A model generated the notes under the pieces. It was given only the letters and a program-made list of their open reading frames with translations. It was not told the origin of the DNA and searched no databases. From the NCBI RefSeq assembly GCF_001270495.1, contig NZ_LGUR01000036.1, positions 62,001 through 126,000 on the forward strand: a stretch of DNA of 64,000 nucleotides. The letters are read 5' to 3'. Position 1 is the stretch's first letter. Every line of letters starts with the position of its first letter. This document shows, piece by piece, positions 1-9,650 of the stretch. The stretch comes from Streptomyces viridochromogenes. GTDB lineage: Bacteria; Actinomycetota; Actinomycetes; Streptomycetales; Streptomycetaceae. The position numbers and the translations under genes are program-made.

Positions 1-2
1 AC

Positions 3-1649
3 GAAAGCCAGAAGAAGACGTACGACGCGAGCGGCGACGTAGTCCAGATGCCGCTGTTCTACGACAACTACTTTGTGCCCCGCGGCTACGCGTTCGTCGG
101 CGTCGACCTGGCCGGCACCAACCGCTCCGACGGCTGCGTGGACGTCGGCGGCCGTTCCGACATCCTCTCCGCGAAGGCCGTCGTCGACTGGCTGAACGGC
201 CGCGCCAAGGCGTACACGACCCGCACCGGCAGCACCAAGGCCACAGCGACGTGGACCAACGGCCGTACCGGAATGATCGGCAAGAGCTGGGACGGCACCA
301 TCGCCAACGGTGTCGCCGCCACCGGGGTCGAGGGCCTGAAGACCATCGTCCCGATCAGCGCCATCTCCTCCTGGTACGACTACTACTTCCAGCAGGGCGC
401 CCCGCTGTACGACTCCGGCCCCGACGCCCTGTCCGACTACGTCGACAGCCCCGACGCCCGCGCCCGGTGCGGCGCCGTCCAGCAGATGCTCGTCGACGGT
501 GCCCCGCGCACCGGCGACTGGACGCCCCTGTGGACCGAACGCGACTACGTGAAGGACGCCCGCAAGGTCCGGGCGAGCGTCTTCCTCATCCACGGCATGC
601 AGGACCTCAACGTGCGGATGAAGCACGTCGGACAGTGGTGGGACGCCCTCGCGAAGAACGGCGTCGAGCGCAAGATCTGGCTCTCCCAGACCGGTCACGT
701 CGACCCCTTCGACTTCCGCCGCGCCGAGTGGGTGGAGACCCTGCACCGTTGGTTCGACCACGAACTCCTCGGCTACGACAACGGCGTCGACCGCGAGCCC
801 ATGGCCGATATCGAGCGCCACCCCGACCAGTGGGTCACCTCGAAGGTCTGGCCGCCGCGCGGCACCGACACCACCACCCTGCGCCCCGCCGGGGGAGCGC
901 AGCCGGGCGTCGGCACCCTGGGCCTGCGCAAGGGCAAGGGCACCGAGACCTTCACCGACGACCCGCAGCACGGCGAGACCGACTGGGCCGCGCACATCGA
1001 CCGGCCCACCCCCGACAAGGCCGGCTTCGTGACCAAGCCGCTCACCCGCGACCTGCGCCTGTCCGGCTCGTCCGAGGTCACCGTCACCGCGACCCCGACC
1101 ACCTCCACGGCACACCTCTCCGCCGTCCTGGTCGACCTCGGCCCCGACACCATCCGCGACTACGCGGCGAGCGGCGAGGGAATCGCCACGCTCACCGAAC
1201 GCACCTGCTGGGGCGTGAGCACGACCGGTGACAGCGCCTGCTTCAAGCAGACCAAGGCAAAGACCGCCGACGTCGACTACACGGTCGTCAGCCGCGGCTG
1301 GGCCGACCTGGGCAACCACGCCTCGGACCGCGAGGGCCTGCCGCTCACCCCGGGCAAGGCGTACACGATCACCCTCGACCTGGCGGCCACCGACCACGTC
1401 GTCCCGGCCGGACACCGCCTCGCCCTGATCGTCGCGGGCACGGACAAGGACCTGATCGACCCGCCGTCGACCAAGCCGACCCTCACCCTCGATCTCTCCC
1501 GTACGAAGGCACTCGTCCCGCTGGTCGGCGGCGCCCCCGCCTTCGCCCGCGCCACGGCGGGCTCCGTCGCCGTGGCCCCCGCGGCCACGCCTCTCGACGG
1601 CGTGTCCCCGCCGCGCACCACACACCGCATCCCGGAGGGAGGCCAGTGA
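3..1649 (+). CDS. Xaa-Pro dipeptidyl-peptidase (S15/CocE-NonD family), 5' end missing
   Basis: Serine peptidase releasing N-terminal Xaa-Pro dipeptides, probably extracellular. The reading frame is open to the left edge, so the N-terminus (signal peptide and start of the alpha/beta-hydrolase domain) lies outside the window; the ATG at 48 is internal. The nucleophile Ser is in GKSWDG (codon 285-287), followed by a typical hydrolase core. The Asp of HGMQDLN and the His of QTGHVDPF complete the triad. The last ~250 residues are the beta-rich C-terminal domain usual for PepX/CocE proteins. The stop overlaps the GTG of the next gene (GTGA), so the two peptidases are translationally coupled. Peptidase family assignment is firm; substrate preference is inferred. 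Confidence 0.85.
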   Translation, partial: ESQKKTYDASGDVVQMPLFYDNYFVPRGYAFVGVDLAGTNRSDGCVDVGGRSDILSAKAVVDWLNGRAKAYTTRTGSTKATATWTNGRTGMIGKSWDGTIANGVAATGVEGLKTIVPISAISSWYDYYFQQGAPLYDSGPDALSDYVDSPDARARCGAVQQMLVDGAPRTGDWTPLWTERDYVKDARKVRASVFLIHGMQDLNVRMKHVGQWWDALAKNGVERKIWLSQTGHVDPFDFRRAEWVETLHRWFDHELLGYDNGVDREPMADIERHPDQWVTSKVWPPRGTDTTTLRPAGGAQPGVGTLGLRKGKGTETFTDDPQHGETDWAAHIDRPTPDKAGFVTKPLTRDLRLSGSSEVTVTATPTTSTAHLSAVLVDLGPDTIRDYAASGEGIATLTERTCWGVSTTGDSACFKQTKAKTADVDYTVVSRGWADLGNHASDREGLPLTPGKAYTITLDLAATDHVVPAGHRLALIVAGTDKDLIDPPSTKPTLTLDLSRTKALVPLVGGAPAFARATAGSVAVAPAATPLDGVSPPRTTHRIPEGGQ

Positions 1650-2923
1650 CCCGCACCCGCGTCCGCACCCTGACCCTTGCCGCGGCGGCCCTCGCCGCGT
1701 CCCTCGTGGCGGTCCCCGCCCATGCCGCCGACTCCCCGCCGCGCACCGGCTTCGAGCAGTCGAACGGCGCCCGCTGGACCAGCCAGCCCGAGGAGCAGAG
1801 CTTCCTCAGGGCCGTCGACAAGGCGAGCGACCGGGTCGCCGTCACCCGCATCGGCACGACCAAGCAGAACCGCCCGCTCCAACTGGTCCGGATCGGCACG
1901 CGCCCCACCCCGAACAAGGTGCTGCTGGTGTGCAGCCAGCACGGCGACGAGCCCTCCGGCCGCGAGGCCTGCCTGTCCACCATCCGCGACCTGGCCTACG
2001 CCGACGACCGGCAGACCCGGCGCTTCCTGGAGCGCACCACCCTGCTGGTCGTGCCCACCGCCAACCCCGACGGCCGGGCCGCCGACACCCGGGGCAACGG
2101 CGACGGCGTGGACATCAACCGCGACCACCTCGCGCTGGCGACCGCCGAGGGCCGCGCCATGGCCGCGGTCGTCCGCGACCAACGCCCCGACGTGATCTAC
2201 GACCTGCACGAGTACGGCGCCACACCGCAGTACTACGACAAGGACCTGTTCGACCTGTGGCCGCGCAACCTCAACACGGACGCCCACGTCCACGACGAGG
2301 CGCGGACCCTGTCCCAGGCGTATGTGCGCCCCGCCGCGACAGGCTCCGGCTACTCGACGGGCACGTACGGCATCTGGACCGACCCCGTGACGGGCGAACC
2401 GATCAAGCAGGTCGCCGGTGACGGCCAGGAACGCATCCTGCGGAACATGTCCGGTATCAAGCACTCGGTGGGCCTGCTCATAGAGAGCCGCGTCGATCCC
2501 CTGACCGACGAGGAGCAGGCCGACGAGTCGCTCAACAACCGGCGTCGGGTCTCCTCCCAACTGGCCGCGCTGGACGGCCTGTTCGAGTTCAGCGACGTCC
2601 GCCGCGGACAGGTCGAGACGGCGACCGGCAGGGCCCGGCTTGCGGGCTTCGCCGACACCGGGCCCGTCTATGTCGGCGGCGCCGACAACGACCAGCCGGA
2701 ACCCGCCGAGGTGATCCAGGACCCGCCCTGCGGCTACCGGCTCACCACCGACCAGTACCGGCAGGTGAAGGACGAACTGGCGCTGCACGGAGTGAAGTCG
2801 AAGGCGACCTCCACGGGCGCCCTGGTCCCGCTCCGCCAGTCCCTGCGCGCCCTCGTCCCACTGCTCCTCGACGAGCGCGCCCCGTACCGCATCACGGCCG
2901 GTGAGCCCGACACCGACTGCTGA
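1646..2923 (+). CDS. Secreted M14-family zinc carboxypeptidase
   Basis: 425 residues with a Sec signal peptide: basic n-region, hydrophobic stretch of residues 8-24, cleavage after AHA near residue 28. The zinc ligands of the M14 fold are visible: His99 and Glu102 in QHGDE and the later His in DLHEYG. The substrate-carboxylate region NPDGR...DINRDH is present, and the catalytic Glu is in LLIESRVDP. It should remove C-terminal residues from peptides outside the cell. GTG start overlaps the stop of the upstream Xaa-Pro peptidase by 4 nt, so the pair trims peptides from both ends. The C-terminal ~120 residues after the catalytic domain are an accessory region I do not recognise. Confidence 0.85.
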   Translation: MTRTRVRTLTLAAAALAASLVAVPAHAADSPPRTGFEQSNGARWTSQPEEQSFLRAVDKASDRVAVTRIGTTKQNRPLQLVRIGTRPTPNKVLLVCSQHGDEPSGREACLSTIRDLAYADDRQTRRFLERTTLLVVPTANPDGRAADTRGNGDGVDINRDHLALATAEGRAMAAVVRDQRPDVIYDLHEYGATPQYYDKDLFDLWPRNLNTDAHVHDEARTLSQAYVRPAATGSGYSTGTYGIWTDPVTGEPIKQVAGDGQERILRNMSGIKHSVGLLIESRVDPLTDEEQADESLNNRRRVSSQLAALDGLFEFSDVRRGQVETATGRARLAGFADTGPVYVGGADNDQPEPAEVIQDPPCGYRLTTDQYRQVKDELALHGVKSKATSTGALVPLRQSLRALVPLLLDERAPYRITAGEPDTDC

Positions 2924-3011
2924 AACGGCTGAGATCGACGGGATCTGTGGTAGGTCCTGGGAGACGACGTGGAACCGGCGTATCCACCGTTCACCGGGGA
3001 AGGTGCCGCAG

Positions 3012-4715
3012 ATGACTGAGGATCTGAAGAAGAGAGGTGGCCGGGAGGGTCCGTCGGACGCTTCCGGCCACGGCAGCACGGACCGAGTGGTGTTCGGCGT
3101 CACCGCCGTCATCACCGTGGCCTTCGTGATCTGGGGCTGGGCGGGCACGGACTCGCTGGAGAGCGTGTCCACGAAGATGCTGAACGGCCTGATCCACAAC
3201 GGCGGCTGGGCCTTCATGCTCGCCGCCTCGTGTTTCGTCGTCTTCGCGCTCTGGCTGGCGGTCAGCCGCTACGGCCGCATCCACCTGGGCGCCGAGGGCG
3301 AGGAGCCCGAGTTCAAGACCGTCTCCTGGGTCGCGATGATGTTCAGCGCCGGCATGGGCATCGGCCTGATGTTCTACGGCGTCAGCGAGCCGCTCTCGCA
3401 CTACACGACCCCGCCCCCGGGCACGAACCCCGCCAACTCCGGCGAACGCATGGAGACGGCGATGGCGACCACCCTCTTCCACTGGACGCTGCACCCCTGG
3501 GCGATCTACGCGGTGGTCGGCCTCGGCATCGCCTACAGCACCTTCCGCAAGCGCCGGCGCCAGACCATCAGCGCGGTGTTCACCCCGCTGATCGGGGAGA
3601 AGCACGCCAACGGCGCCGGGGGACGGGTGATCGACATCCTCGCGATCATCGCCACCGTCTTCGGCTCCGCCGCCTCGCTGGGCCTGGGCGCCCTCCAGAT
3701 CGGCTCCGGCTTCCAGGAGCTGAACTGGATGGACGACGTGAGCACCGGTCTGCTCGTCGCGATCATCGCCGTGCTGACCCTCGCCTTCGTGGCCTCCGCC
3801 ATCTCCGGCATCGAGCGGGGCATCCAGTGGCTGTCCAACACCAACATGGTGCTCGCCCTGATCCTCGCGGTCTTCGTGTTCATCGCGGGCCCCACGATCA
3901 TCGTGCTCGACCTGCTGCCCACCTCGATCTTCGCCTACCTCGGCGACCTGCCCCAGCTCGCCGGCCGCACCGAGGCCAGCGGTGGCGCGGGCGTCGCGGA
4001 CTGGCTCGGCAGCTGGACCGTCTTCTACTGGGCCTGGTGGATCTCCTGGACGCCCTTCGTCGGCATGTTCATCGCCCGGATCAGCCGGGGCCGCACCATC
4101 CGGCAGTTCGTCGGCGGCGTCATCCTCGTGCCCAGCACCGTCAGCCTCGTCTGGTTCGCGATCTTCGGTGGTACGGCCATGAAGCTGAAGGAGGGCGGTG
4201 GGCTCGCCGGCGAGGACACCCCCGAGGGTCAACTCTTCGCCCTCCTCCAGGAGTTCCCCATCGCGACAGCCACCAGCCTGCTGGTGATGATCCTGGTCGG
4301 CATCTTCTTCGTCTCCGGAGCCGACGCCGCCTCCATCGTGATGGGCACGCTCTCCCAGCGGGGCGCCCTGGAACCCGGCCGCTTCGTCGTCGTGTTCTGG
4401 GGTGTGGTGACCGGAGCCGTCGCCGCCATCATGCTGCTCGTCGGCAGCGGCCAGGGCGACGCGCTCACCGGCCTGCAGAACCTCACGATCCTGGCCGCCG
4501 CGCCGTTCGTCCTCGTGATGATCGGCATGTGCGTCGCCCTCATGCGCGACCTGCGCCGGGACCCCATCATCGTGCGCGGCGAGATGGGCTCCGAGGCCGT
4601 CGAACTCGCCGTGATCGAGGGCCACAAGAGGTACGACGGCGACTTCGAGATCAGGGTCGGCCCGGGAGCCGGCACGGAGACGGAGGGCGACCCGCTGGGC
4701 CACGACCACGGCTGA
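3012..4715 (+). CDS. BCCT-family betaine/choline/carnitine transporter
   Basis: Twelve-helix secondary transporter for quaternary ammonium compatible solutes, about 567 residues. The family signature is clear: GMGIGLMFYGVSEP in the early helices and the Trp-rich segment YWAWWISWTPFVGMF followed by IARISRGRTIRQF. The ATG at 3012 is preferred: GGGGAAG ends about 11 nt upstream and the protein starts with a short charged N-tail before the first helix; an in-frame GTG lies 9 nt earlier. The C-terminal ~60 residues are cytoplasmic and charged, a position used for osmosensing in some family members. A strong hairpin follows the stop. Substrate not assignable from sequence alone; osmoprotectant uptake is the likely role. 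Confidence 0.9.
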   Translation: MTEDLKKRGGREGPSDASGHGSTDRVVFGVTAVITVAFVIWGWAGTDSLESVSTKMLNGLIHNGGWAFMLAASCFVVFALWLAVSRYGRIHLGAEGEEPEFKTVSWVAMMFSAGMGIGLMFYGVSEPLSHYTTPPPGTNPANSGERMETAMATTLFHWTLHPWAIYAVVGLGIAYSTFRKRRRQTISAVFTPLIGEKHANGAGGRVIDILAIIATVFGSAASLGLGALQIGSGFQELNWMDDVSTGLLVAIIAVLTLAFVASAISGIERGIQWLSNTNMVLALILAVFVFIAGPTIIVLDLLPTSIFAYLGDLPQLAGRTEASGGAGVADWLGSWTVFYWAWWISWTPFVGMFIARISRGRTIRQFVGGVILVPSTVSLVWFAIFGGTAMKLKEGGGLAGEDTPEGQLFALLQEFPIATATSLLVMILVGIFFVSGADAASIVMGTLSQRGALEPGRFVVVFWGVVTGAVAAIMLLVGSGQGDALTGLQNLTILAAAPFVLVMIGMCVALMRDLRRDPIIVRGEMGSEAVELAVIEGHKRYDGDFEIRVGPGAGTETEGDPLGHDHG

Positions 4716-4722
4716 GCGGGGC

Positions 4723-4770
4723 ACCTGGGGGCGCAGGAGGCGAGCAGGACTGCCTCCTGCGCCCCCAGGT
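4723..4770 (+). terminator. Perfect 19-bp hairpin after the BCCT gene
   Basis: Arms 4723-4741 and 4752-4770 are exact inverse complements with a 10-nt loop, starting 7 nt after the BCCT stop. There is no U-tract, as is common for actinobacterial intrinsic terminators. Confidence 0.85.
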
Positions 4771-4871
4771 CCGTCAATGCGCCCCCGGCAACCCCTGAGG
4801 TGGAGCAGGGGCGTTTAGCGGAATATGTCATGCCGCGCTCATATCGGTCCCGCCGTGGGGATACTCACAGC

Positions 4872-5897
4872 ATGTCTGCCGAGTACGCGACCTTCGGCCT
4901 GGCACCGGCGATGCGTGCCGGTGGCGTCCTCGCCAACGGTGACTACCAGGTGCACCGGGACTTCGTCGACTTCATCGTCGACGGACGCCCGCTGCTGTTC
5001 CAGCTCTCCGACCTCGACGCCGTCTCCCCGCTCGCCTCCGACGTCCCGCCCGCCATCTTCACCGCACAGGTCCGCAGCCTGCTCCTGGAGGCGGAAGCCC
5101 CGCTTCCGGGCGGCCGGTACGTCATCTACGGCTGCCCGGACTGCGAGGACCTCGCCTGCGGCGCCGTCACCGCGCTCATCGACAAGGACGGCGACGACTA
5201 CATCTGGCGGGACTTCGCCTGGCAGACCGACGAACACGCCGACCTGGAGCTGAACGGCTACCACGGCATCGGCCCCTTCCGGTTCCGCGCCACCGAGTAC
5301 CGTGCGGCGCTCGGCTCCCTGCTCGACCCCGACTCCGCGGCACCGCGGCGCCGCGTACTCCTCATCGGCGCCCGCGTCGCCGTCCTGGCCAAGCTCGCCG
5401 CCGCCCTGCGCACCATCGGCATCGGCGCCGAGATCACCCACGACGTGAGCGGCGTCGCCGCCGACGAACTGCGCACCTACGGCGCCGTGGCCTTCGGCCG
5501 CGGGATCGGCGCGGAGCAGCGCGCCGCCGTACGCCGCGCTTTCGCGGACGCCGGGGCCGAGGTGGCGTACGTCGACGGCCTCGCGCCGATCGTGCCGCTG
5601 CTGGTCGCGCAGATCGAACACGCCCTGGACCGCAGCCCCGCCGAACAGCGTCGCCTGACCCGGCTGGTTGCCGCCGACGGGGAGGCGGGCGTCGAGGTCA
5701 CCTCTCCCTGCCGGGTCCGCCTCACCGCGTACCGCCTCGACCGTCTGTACCGCACCCACACCCACGAGGTCTTCGACGGTGTCCTGGAGGCGGGGCGGCA
5801 CCGGATCGCGCTGGACGCGAAGGCGGTGAAGGGGGAGTCGTTCGTGGTGGCCCGGACGTCGGGGAGTGTGCTGGTGGAAGCGGTAGCGCTCCGCTAG
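4872..5897 (+). CDS. Conserved hypothetical protein with a CxxC cluster
   Basis: 341 residues from the ATG at 4872; I could not assign a known catalytic family. The N-terminal ~150 residues contain YGCPDCEDLACG, three Cys in a short stretch that could bind zinc or form a redox disulfide. The middle has a Rossmann-like beta strand (RVLLIGARVAVLAKLAAAL) followed by an alternating alpha/beta segment, and the C-terminal ~80 residues look beta-rich. No signal peptide or membrane helix. It stands alone between a terminator and the ABC-F gene. Homologues are sometimes labelled oxidoreductase in Streptomyces genomes, but I see no cofactor motif supporting that. Confidence 0.6.
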   Translation: MSAEYATFGLAPAMRAGGVLANGDYQVHRDFVDFIVDGRPLLFQLSDLDAVSPLASDVPPAIFTAQVRSLLLEAEAPLPGGRYVIYGCPDCEDLACGAVTALIDKDGDDYIWRDFAWQTDEHADLELNGYHGIGPFRFRATEYRAALGSLLDPDSAAPRRRVLLIGARVAVLAKLAAALRTIGIGAEITHDVSGVAADELRTYGAVAFGRGIGAEQRAAVRRAFADAGAEVAYVDGLAPIVPLLVAQIEHALDRSPAEQRRLTRLVAADGEAGVEVTSPCRVRLTAYRLDRLYRTHTHEVFDGVLEAGRHRIALDAKAVKGESFVVARTSGSVLVEAVALR

Positions 5898-6033
5898 GAG
5901 CGCCGCGACGAAGGTGGGTGCCGCTCTATGCCGTCGGTCGTCTGCGCCCCTCAGGGGGCGTCAAGCGCCCCGGCGATCGCGCCCCCGGAATCTCGACGCG
6001 TCCAAGGCGCTGCGGGCACTAGGATCGCCCTCT

Positions 6034-7674
6034 GTGACCGCAACCCTCGTCGTCAAGAACCTCGCCGCCGGCCACGGCGACCACTCCCTGTTCAGCGGGC
6101 TCGATCTCGTCGTGGCCCCCGGAGACGTGATCGGCCTGGTCGGGGCCAACGGCGCGGGCAAGTCCACGCTGCTCCGCCTGCTCGCCGGGCTGCTCGCACC
6201 GGAGGAGGGCGAGCTGCGGCTCTCCCCGCCGACGGCGACCGTCGGTCACCTCCCGCAGGAGCCCGAGCGGCGCCCCGGCGAGACCGTCCGCGCGTTCCTG
6301 GCCCGCCGCACCGGCGTCACCGAGGCCCAGCGGGTGATGGACGAGGCGACGCAGGCCCTCGTCGACGGCGCACCGGGTGCGGACGACGCGTACGCCACGA
6401 GCCTGGAGCGCTGGCTCGACCTGGGCGGCGCTGACCTCGACGAGCGGGCGGAGGAGGTCGCCGACTCGCTGGGCCTGGCGGTGGACCTGGACCAGCCCAT
6501 GACGTCCCTGTCAGGCGGCCAGGCGGCGCGCGCCGGACTGGCCTCGCTGCTGCTCTCGCGCTACGACGTCTTCCTCCTCGACGAGCCGACGAACGACCTC
6601 GACCTCGACGGCCTGGAGCGCCTGGAGCGCTTCGTCGGCGGCCTGCGCGCCGGGACGGTGGTCGTCAGCCACGACCGCGAGTTCCTCACCCGCACCGTCA
6701 CCAAGGTCCTCGAACTCGACCTCGCCCAGCGGCAGATCAACCTCTACGGCGGTGGCTACGAGGCCTACCTGGAGGAGCGCGAGGTGGCCCGTCGGCACGC
6801 CCGCGACGACTTCGAGGAGTACGCCGACAAGCGCGCCGCCCTCCAGGACCGGGCGCAGATGCAGCGCTCCTGGATGGACAAGGGCGTCAAGAACGCCCGC
6901 CGCAAGGCGAACAACGACAACGACAAGATCGGCCGCAAGTTCCGCAGCGAGGCCAGCGAGAAGCAGGCCGCCAAGGCCCGCCAGACCCAGCGCATGATCG
7001 AGCGCCTGGACGTCGTCGAGGAGCCGCGCAAGGAGTGGGAACTGCGCATGGAGATCGCGTCGGCGCCGCGCTCGGGCGCCGTGGTCGCGACCCTGCGGGA
7101 CGCCGAGGTGAGCCGCGGCGACTTCACCCTGGGCCCGGTGACCCTCCAGATCGACTGGGCGGACCGGGTGGCGGTCACCGGCGCCAACGGCGCGGGCAAG
7201 TCGACGCTGCTGGGCGCCCTGCTGGGCCGCGTCCCCCTGACCGCGGGGCAGGCCACGCTCGGCTCCGGCGTGCTGATCGGCGAGGTCGACCAGGCCCGCA
7301 AGCTCTTCCACGGCGAGGAGTCCCTGCTGGACGCCTTCTGCGCGGCGGTCCCCGACACGGAACCGGCGGAAGTGCGCACCCTCCTGGCCAAGTTCGGCCT
7401 GAAGGCGGACCACGTCCTGCGCTCGGCGGCCACCCTCTCCCCGGGCGAACGGACCCGCGCGGCCCTCGCCCTCCTCCAGGGCAGGGGCGTCAACCTCCTC
7501 GTCCTGGACGAGCCCACGAACCACCTCGATCTGCCCGCCATCGAGCAACTGGAATCGGCCCTGGACGCCTACGAGGGCACCCTGCTCCTGGTCACCCACG
7601 ACCGGCGCATGCTCGACGCGGTCCACGTCACCCGCCGCCTGGAGGTCGCCGACGGCAAGGTGACCGAACGCTAG
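6034..7674 (+). CDS. ABC-F family ATPase (ribosome-associated, two nucleotide-binding domains)
   Basis: 546 residues from the GTG at 6034, where homology to the first ABC domain begins. Two complete ABC cassettes lie in one chain without membrane segments. Walker A GANGAGKST occurs twice (first at residues 37-45), signatures are LSGGQ and LSPGE, and Walker B motifs are LLDEPTNDLD and VLDEPTNHLD. Between them is the charged linker (residues ~250-330) that in this family reaches into the ribosomal E site. ABC-F proteins act on the ribosome as translation factors or protect it from antibiotics; the sequence does not decide which. Convergent with the serine hydrolase gene, only 25 bp apart. Confidence 0.88.
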   Translation: MTATLVVKNLAAGHGDHSLFSGLDLVVAPGDVIGLVGANGAGKSTLLRLLAGLLAPEEGELRLSPPTATVGHLPQEPERRPGETVRAFLARRTGVTEAQRVMDEATQALVDGAPGADDAYATSLERWLDLGGADLDERAEEVADSLGLAVDLDQPMTSLSGGQAARAGLASLLLSRYDVFLLDEPTNDLDLDGLERLERFVGGLRAGTVVVSHDREFLTRTVTKVLELDLAQRQINLYGGGYEAYLEEREVARRHARDDFEEYADKRAALQDRAQMQRSWMDKGVKNARRKANNDNDKIGRKFRSEASEKQAAKARQTQRMIERLDVVEEPRKEWELRMEIASAPRSGAVVATLRDAEVSRGDFTLGPVTLQIDWADRVAVTGANGAGKSTLLGALLGRVPLTAGQATLGSGVLIGEVDQARKLFHGEESLLDAFCAAVPDTEPAEVRTLLAKFGLKADHVLRSAATLSPGERTRAALALLQGRGVNLLVLDEPTNHLDLPAIEQLESALDAYEGTLLLVTHDRRMLDAVHVTRRLEVADGKVTER

Positions 7675-7699
7675 GGCGGGTCAGCCGGAGCCGTGTGCG

Positions 7700-8896
7700 T
7701 CAGCGCCTGGGGTTCAGCAGGGCGCAGACGAAGTTCTCCTGCACGGCGCGCAGCTTCCGCAGCAGGCCGGGTTTCATGGCCTCGGTGATCTGGGTGGTGG
7801 CGGAGAAGGTCAGCGACCGGCGCCCGTCCGGCGTCGCGGCGATCAGCTGCGTGTAGCCGAGGGTGTTGCCGGTGTGCCCCAGCACCACACCGCACCGGGT
7901 GGTGTACCGGAAGATGGCGAGCCCCGCGGCGTTGCGCCCCGGCCCGGCGGGCTCGGACGCCGCCCCGGGGATCCAGCGCCGCTGCTCCCGTACGACATGA
8001 GGGCCGTACAACCGGCCGCCGGCGTAGCCCCGGATGAAGCGCGTCATGTCGGCCGGCGTGGAGACGATGCCGCCCGACGCCCACACGCCGGACATGCTGA
8101 GGACCTCGCTGACGTCCTCCGGCGGCTCGGGCGGGCTCACGTCATAGCCGTGCAGATAGGGCCTCGGCATCCGGTAGCCCTGCGGCAGGCTGGTCTGGCG
8201 CAGGCCCAGCGGCCGGTACACCAGCTCCTCCAGCAGCCGCTCGTACGGGGTGCGGGTGACCGCTTCGGCCATCAGGGCGACGGCGATGTTGTCGGAGTTG
8301 GAGTACTCGTACCGGGAGCCGGGCCGGAAGCGCAGGGGCTGGCCGGCGACGTAGTCGAGCAGCCGGCGGGAGTCGAACTGGTGCCGGGGGTTCGCCATGA
8401 GGATGTTCAGGAACGCCGGGGCCCGCGAGTAGTCGGGCAGGCCGCTGGTGTGGTTGAGCAGCTGGCGCAGTGTCACGGCGCCCCAGGCCCTGGGCAGGCG
8501 GGGAAGCCGCTCGCGCAAGGTGTCGTCGAGACTCAGGTAGCGGCGGTCGACGAGGGACAGCGCCACCGCGCCGCTGAACGCCTTGGCCGTACTGGCGATG
8601 CGCATGTGGTCGTGGGCGCTGGGCCTGCGGCCCGTCCTCAGGTCCGCGACGCCGGCCCGCACGACCCGGCTGCCCCTGCCGTCGTTCAGGACGGCGATGA
8701 CGCCGGGCGGGCCACCCGGCGTGCGGACCAGGTCGTCGAGCTGGGACTGGAGCGCGGCGTCGGTGTGCGGTCCGGGCGCAGTGCCGGCACCCGCGGTGGC
8801 CGGGGCCAGCAGGGCCAGACAGACGGTGATCAGGGAGACCGCGCCCAGACGGGGCCCGAGCGGGGAACGGCGGCGGCGTGGGACAGGGGTCGGCAT
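7700..8896 (-). CDS. Secreted serine hydrolase of the beta-lactamase / D-Ala-D-Ala carboxypeptidase family
   Basis: 398 residues. The start at 8896 has a good GGGAG site upstream and yields a signal peptide (hydrophobic residues 18-36). Catalytic motifs of the penicillin-recognising fold are all present: SxxK as S102-T-A-K105, YSN at 198-200, and HTG near the C-terminus (LGHTGNTLG). This combination is typical of class C beta-lactamase-like esterases and DD-peptidases of the Streptomyces R61 type. It probably acts on cell-wall peptides or small esters outside the cell; true beta-lactamase activity is not implied by sequence alone. Transcribed towards the ABC-F gene. Confidence 0.85.
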   Translation of the reverse strand: MPTPVPRRRRSPLGPRLGAVSLITVCLALLAPATAGAGTAPGPHTDAALQSQLDDLVRTPGGPPGVIAVLNDGRGSRVVRAGVADLRTGRRPSAHDHMRIASTAKAFSGAVALSLVDRRYLSLDDTLRERLPRLPRAWGAVTLRQLLNHTSGLPDYSRAPAFLNILMANPRHQFDSRRLLDYVAGQPLRFRPGSRYEYSNSDNIAVALMAEAVTRTPYERLLEELVYRPLGLRQTSLPQGYRMPRPYLHGYDVSPPEPPEDVSEVLSMSGVWASGGIVSTPADMTRFIRGYAGGRLYGPHVVREQRRWIPGAASEPAGPGRNAAGLAIFRYTTRCGVVLGHTGNTLGYTQLIAATPDGRRSLTFSATTQITEAMKPGLLRKLRAVQENFVCALLNPRR

Positions 8897-8988
8897 CGGT
8901 TCTCCCTGAGCGGGCGGCGGGCGGCGGGTGCCGGGCAGGCGGACTGGGCGTCCAGCTTCGCCCGCCCGGCTCCGGTCAGCCGCTCGTG

Positions 8989-9579
8989 CTACCGCACTCG
9001 GCCCAACGGGCCGTGCCCTCCGGATCCGCCGAGCCGCGTCGCCGCCAGCCCTGGGTAGTCGACGACCAGGCCGTCGTCGTCGAACCCGATGTCGCTGCGG
9101 AAGTCGCCGGAGACGAAGCGGACGCGGTGCCGCCCCAGGTGGGTGTAGGTCTGCCGCGAGGGGAGCACCGCCAGATCGGGTACCGACACCCAGGCCATCA
9201 GCAACTCCCGTTCCCCGGGCGCCAGATGGAGACCGTGCCGCAGCACCGGCATCGTGTTGGTGAGCGGGCACAGGCCCAGGTCGCAGTCGAGGGCGCCGTC
9301 GACTGCGGGCACGTGCTGACCGTTCGCCGTCCACCGGCCCGCTCCGTCGTGCCGCAGATCGAGCGTGCGCACGCCGCCCGCCGACTCGGCGGTCACCTGG
9401 AGCCGACGCGTCACGAAGGCGTCGGTCGTGTCGAGCTCGTACGAGATCCAGTACGGCTCCGGCACCGTACCGACCGCTCGGCCACGCCCGCGCAGGGTGT
9501 CGTCGCCGAGCTCGATCCAGGCGGTCTCGACGCCCTGGCTCTCCGCCACTTCCCAGGTGATGACATGCGACGTCGGCAT
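8989..9579 (-). CDS. Putative glycolipid-binding domain protein
   Basis: 196 residues without signal peptide or membrane helix. It is rich in beta strands with alternating basic and aromatic positions (ISYELDTTDAF, RRLQVTAES, LDLRHDGAGRW). It resembles the single-domain family annotated as putative glycolipid-binding proteins (formerly DUF1089), which have a barrel-like fold and no known enzyme activity. The C-terminal 15 residues are a Gly/Arg tail. It is transcribed in the same direction as the serine hydrolase and tex, but spacing of about 70 bp to tex gives no strong operon evidence. Assignment rests on recalled family appearance. Confidence 0.6.
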   Translation of the reverse strand: MPTSHVITWEVAESQGVETAWIELGDDTLRGRGRAVGTVPEPYWISYELDTTDAFVTRRLQVTAESAGGVRTLDLRHDGAGRWTANGQHVPAVDGALDCDLGLCPLTNTMPVLRHGLHLAPGERELLMAWVSVPDLAVLPSRQTYTHLGRHRVRFVSGDFRSDIGFDDDGLVVDYPGLAATRLGGSGGHGPLGRVR

Positions 9580-9650
9580 GTCGTCACCCTACGGGCGAAC
9601 CGGCCCGGACCGTCCGTCTCGTACCGGAGAGTCCGGGCCCGTGTGTCGGC

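Noticed and set aside
2991..4724. 577-codon minus-strand frame opposite the BCCT gene
   Set aside because: His/Asp/Glu/Gly-rich shadow product typical of high-GC antisense frames; the plus strand has unmistakable BCCT motifs.
7700..8896. Annotation as an antibiotic-resistance beta-lactamase
   Set aside because: SxxK, YxN and HTG occur in DD-peptidases and esterases as well; nothing in the context supports drug resistance.
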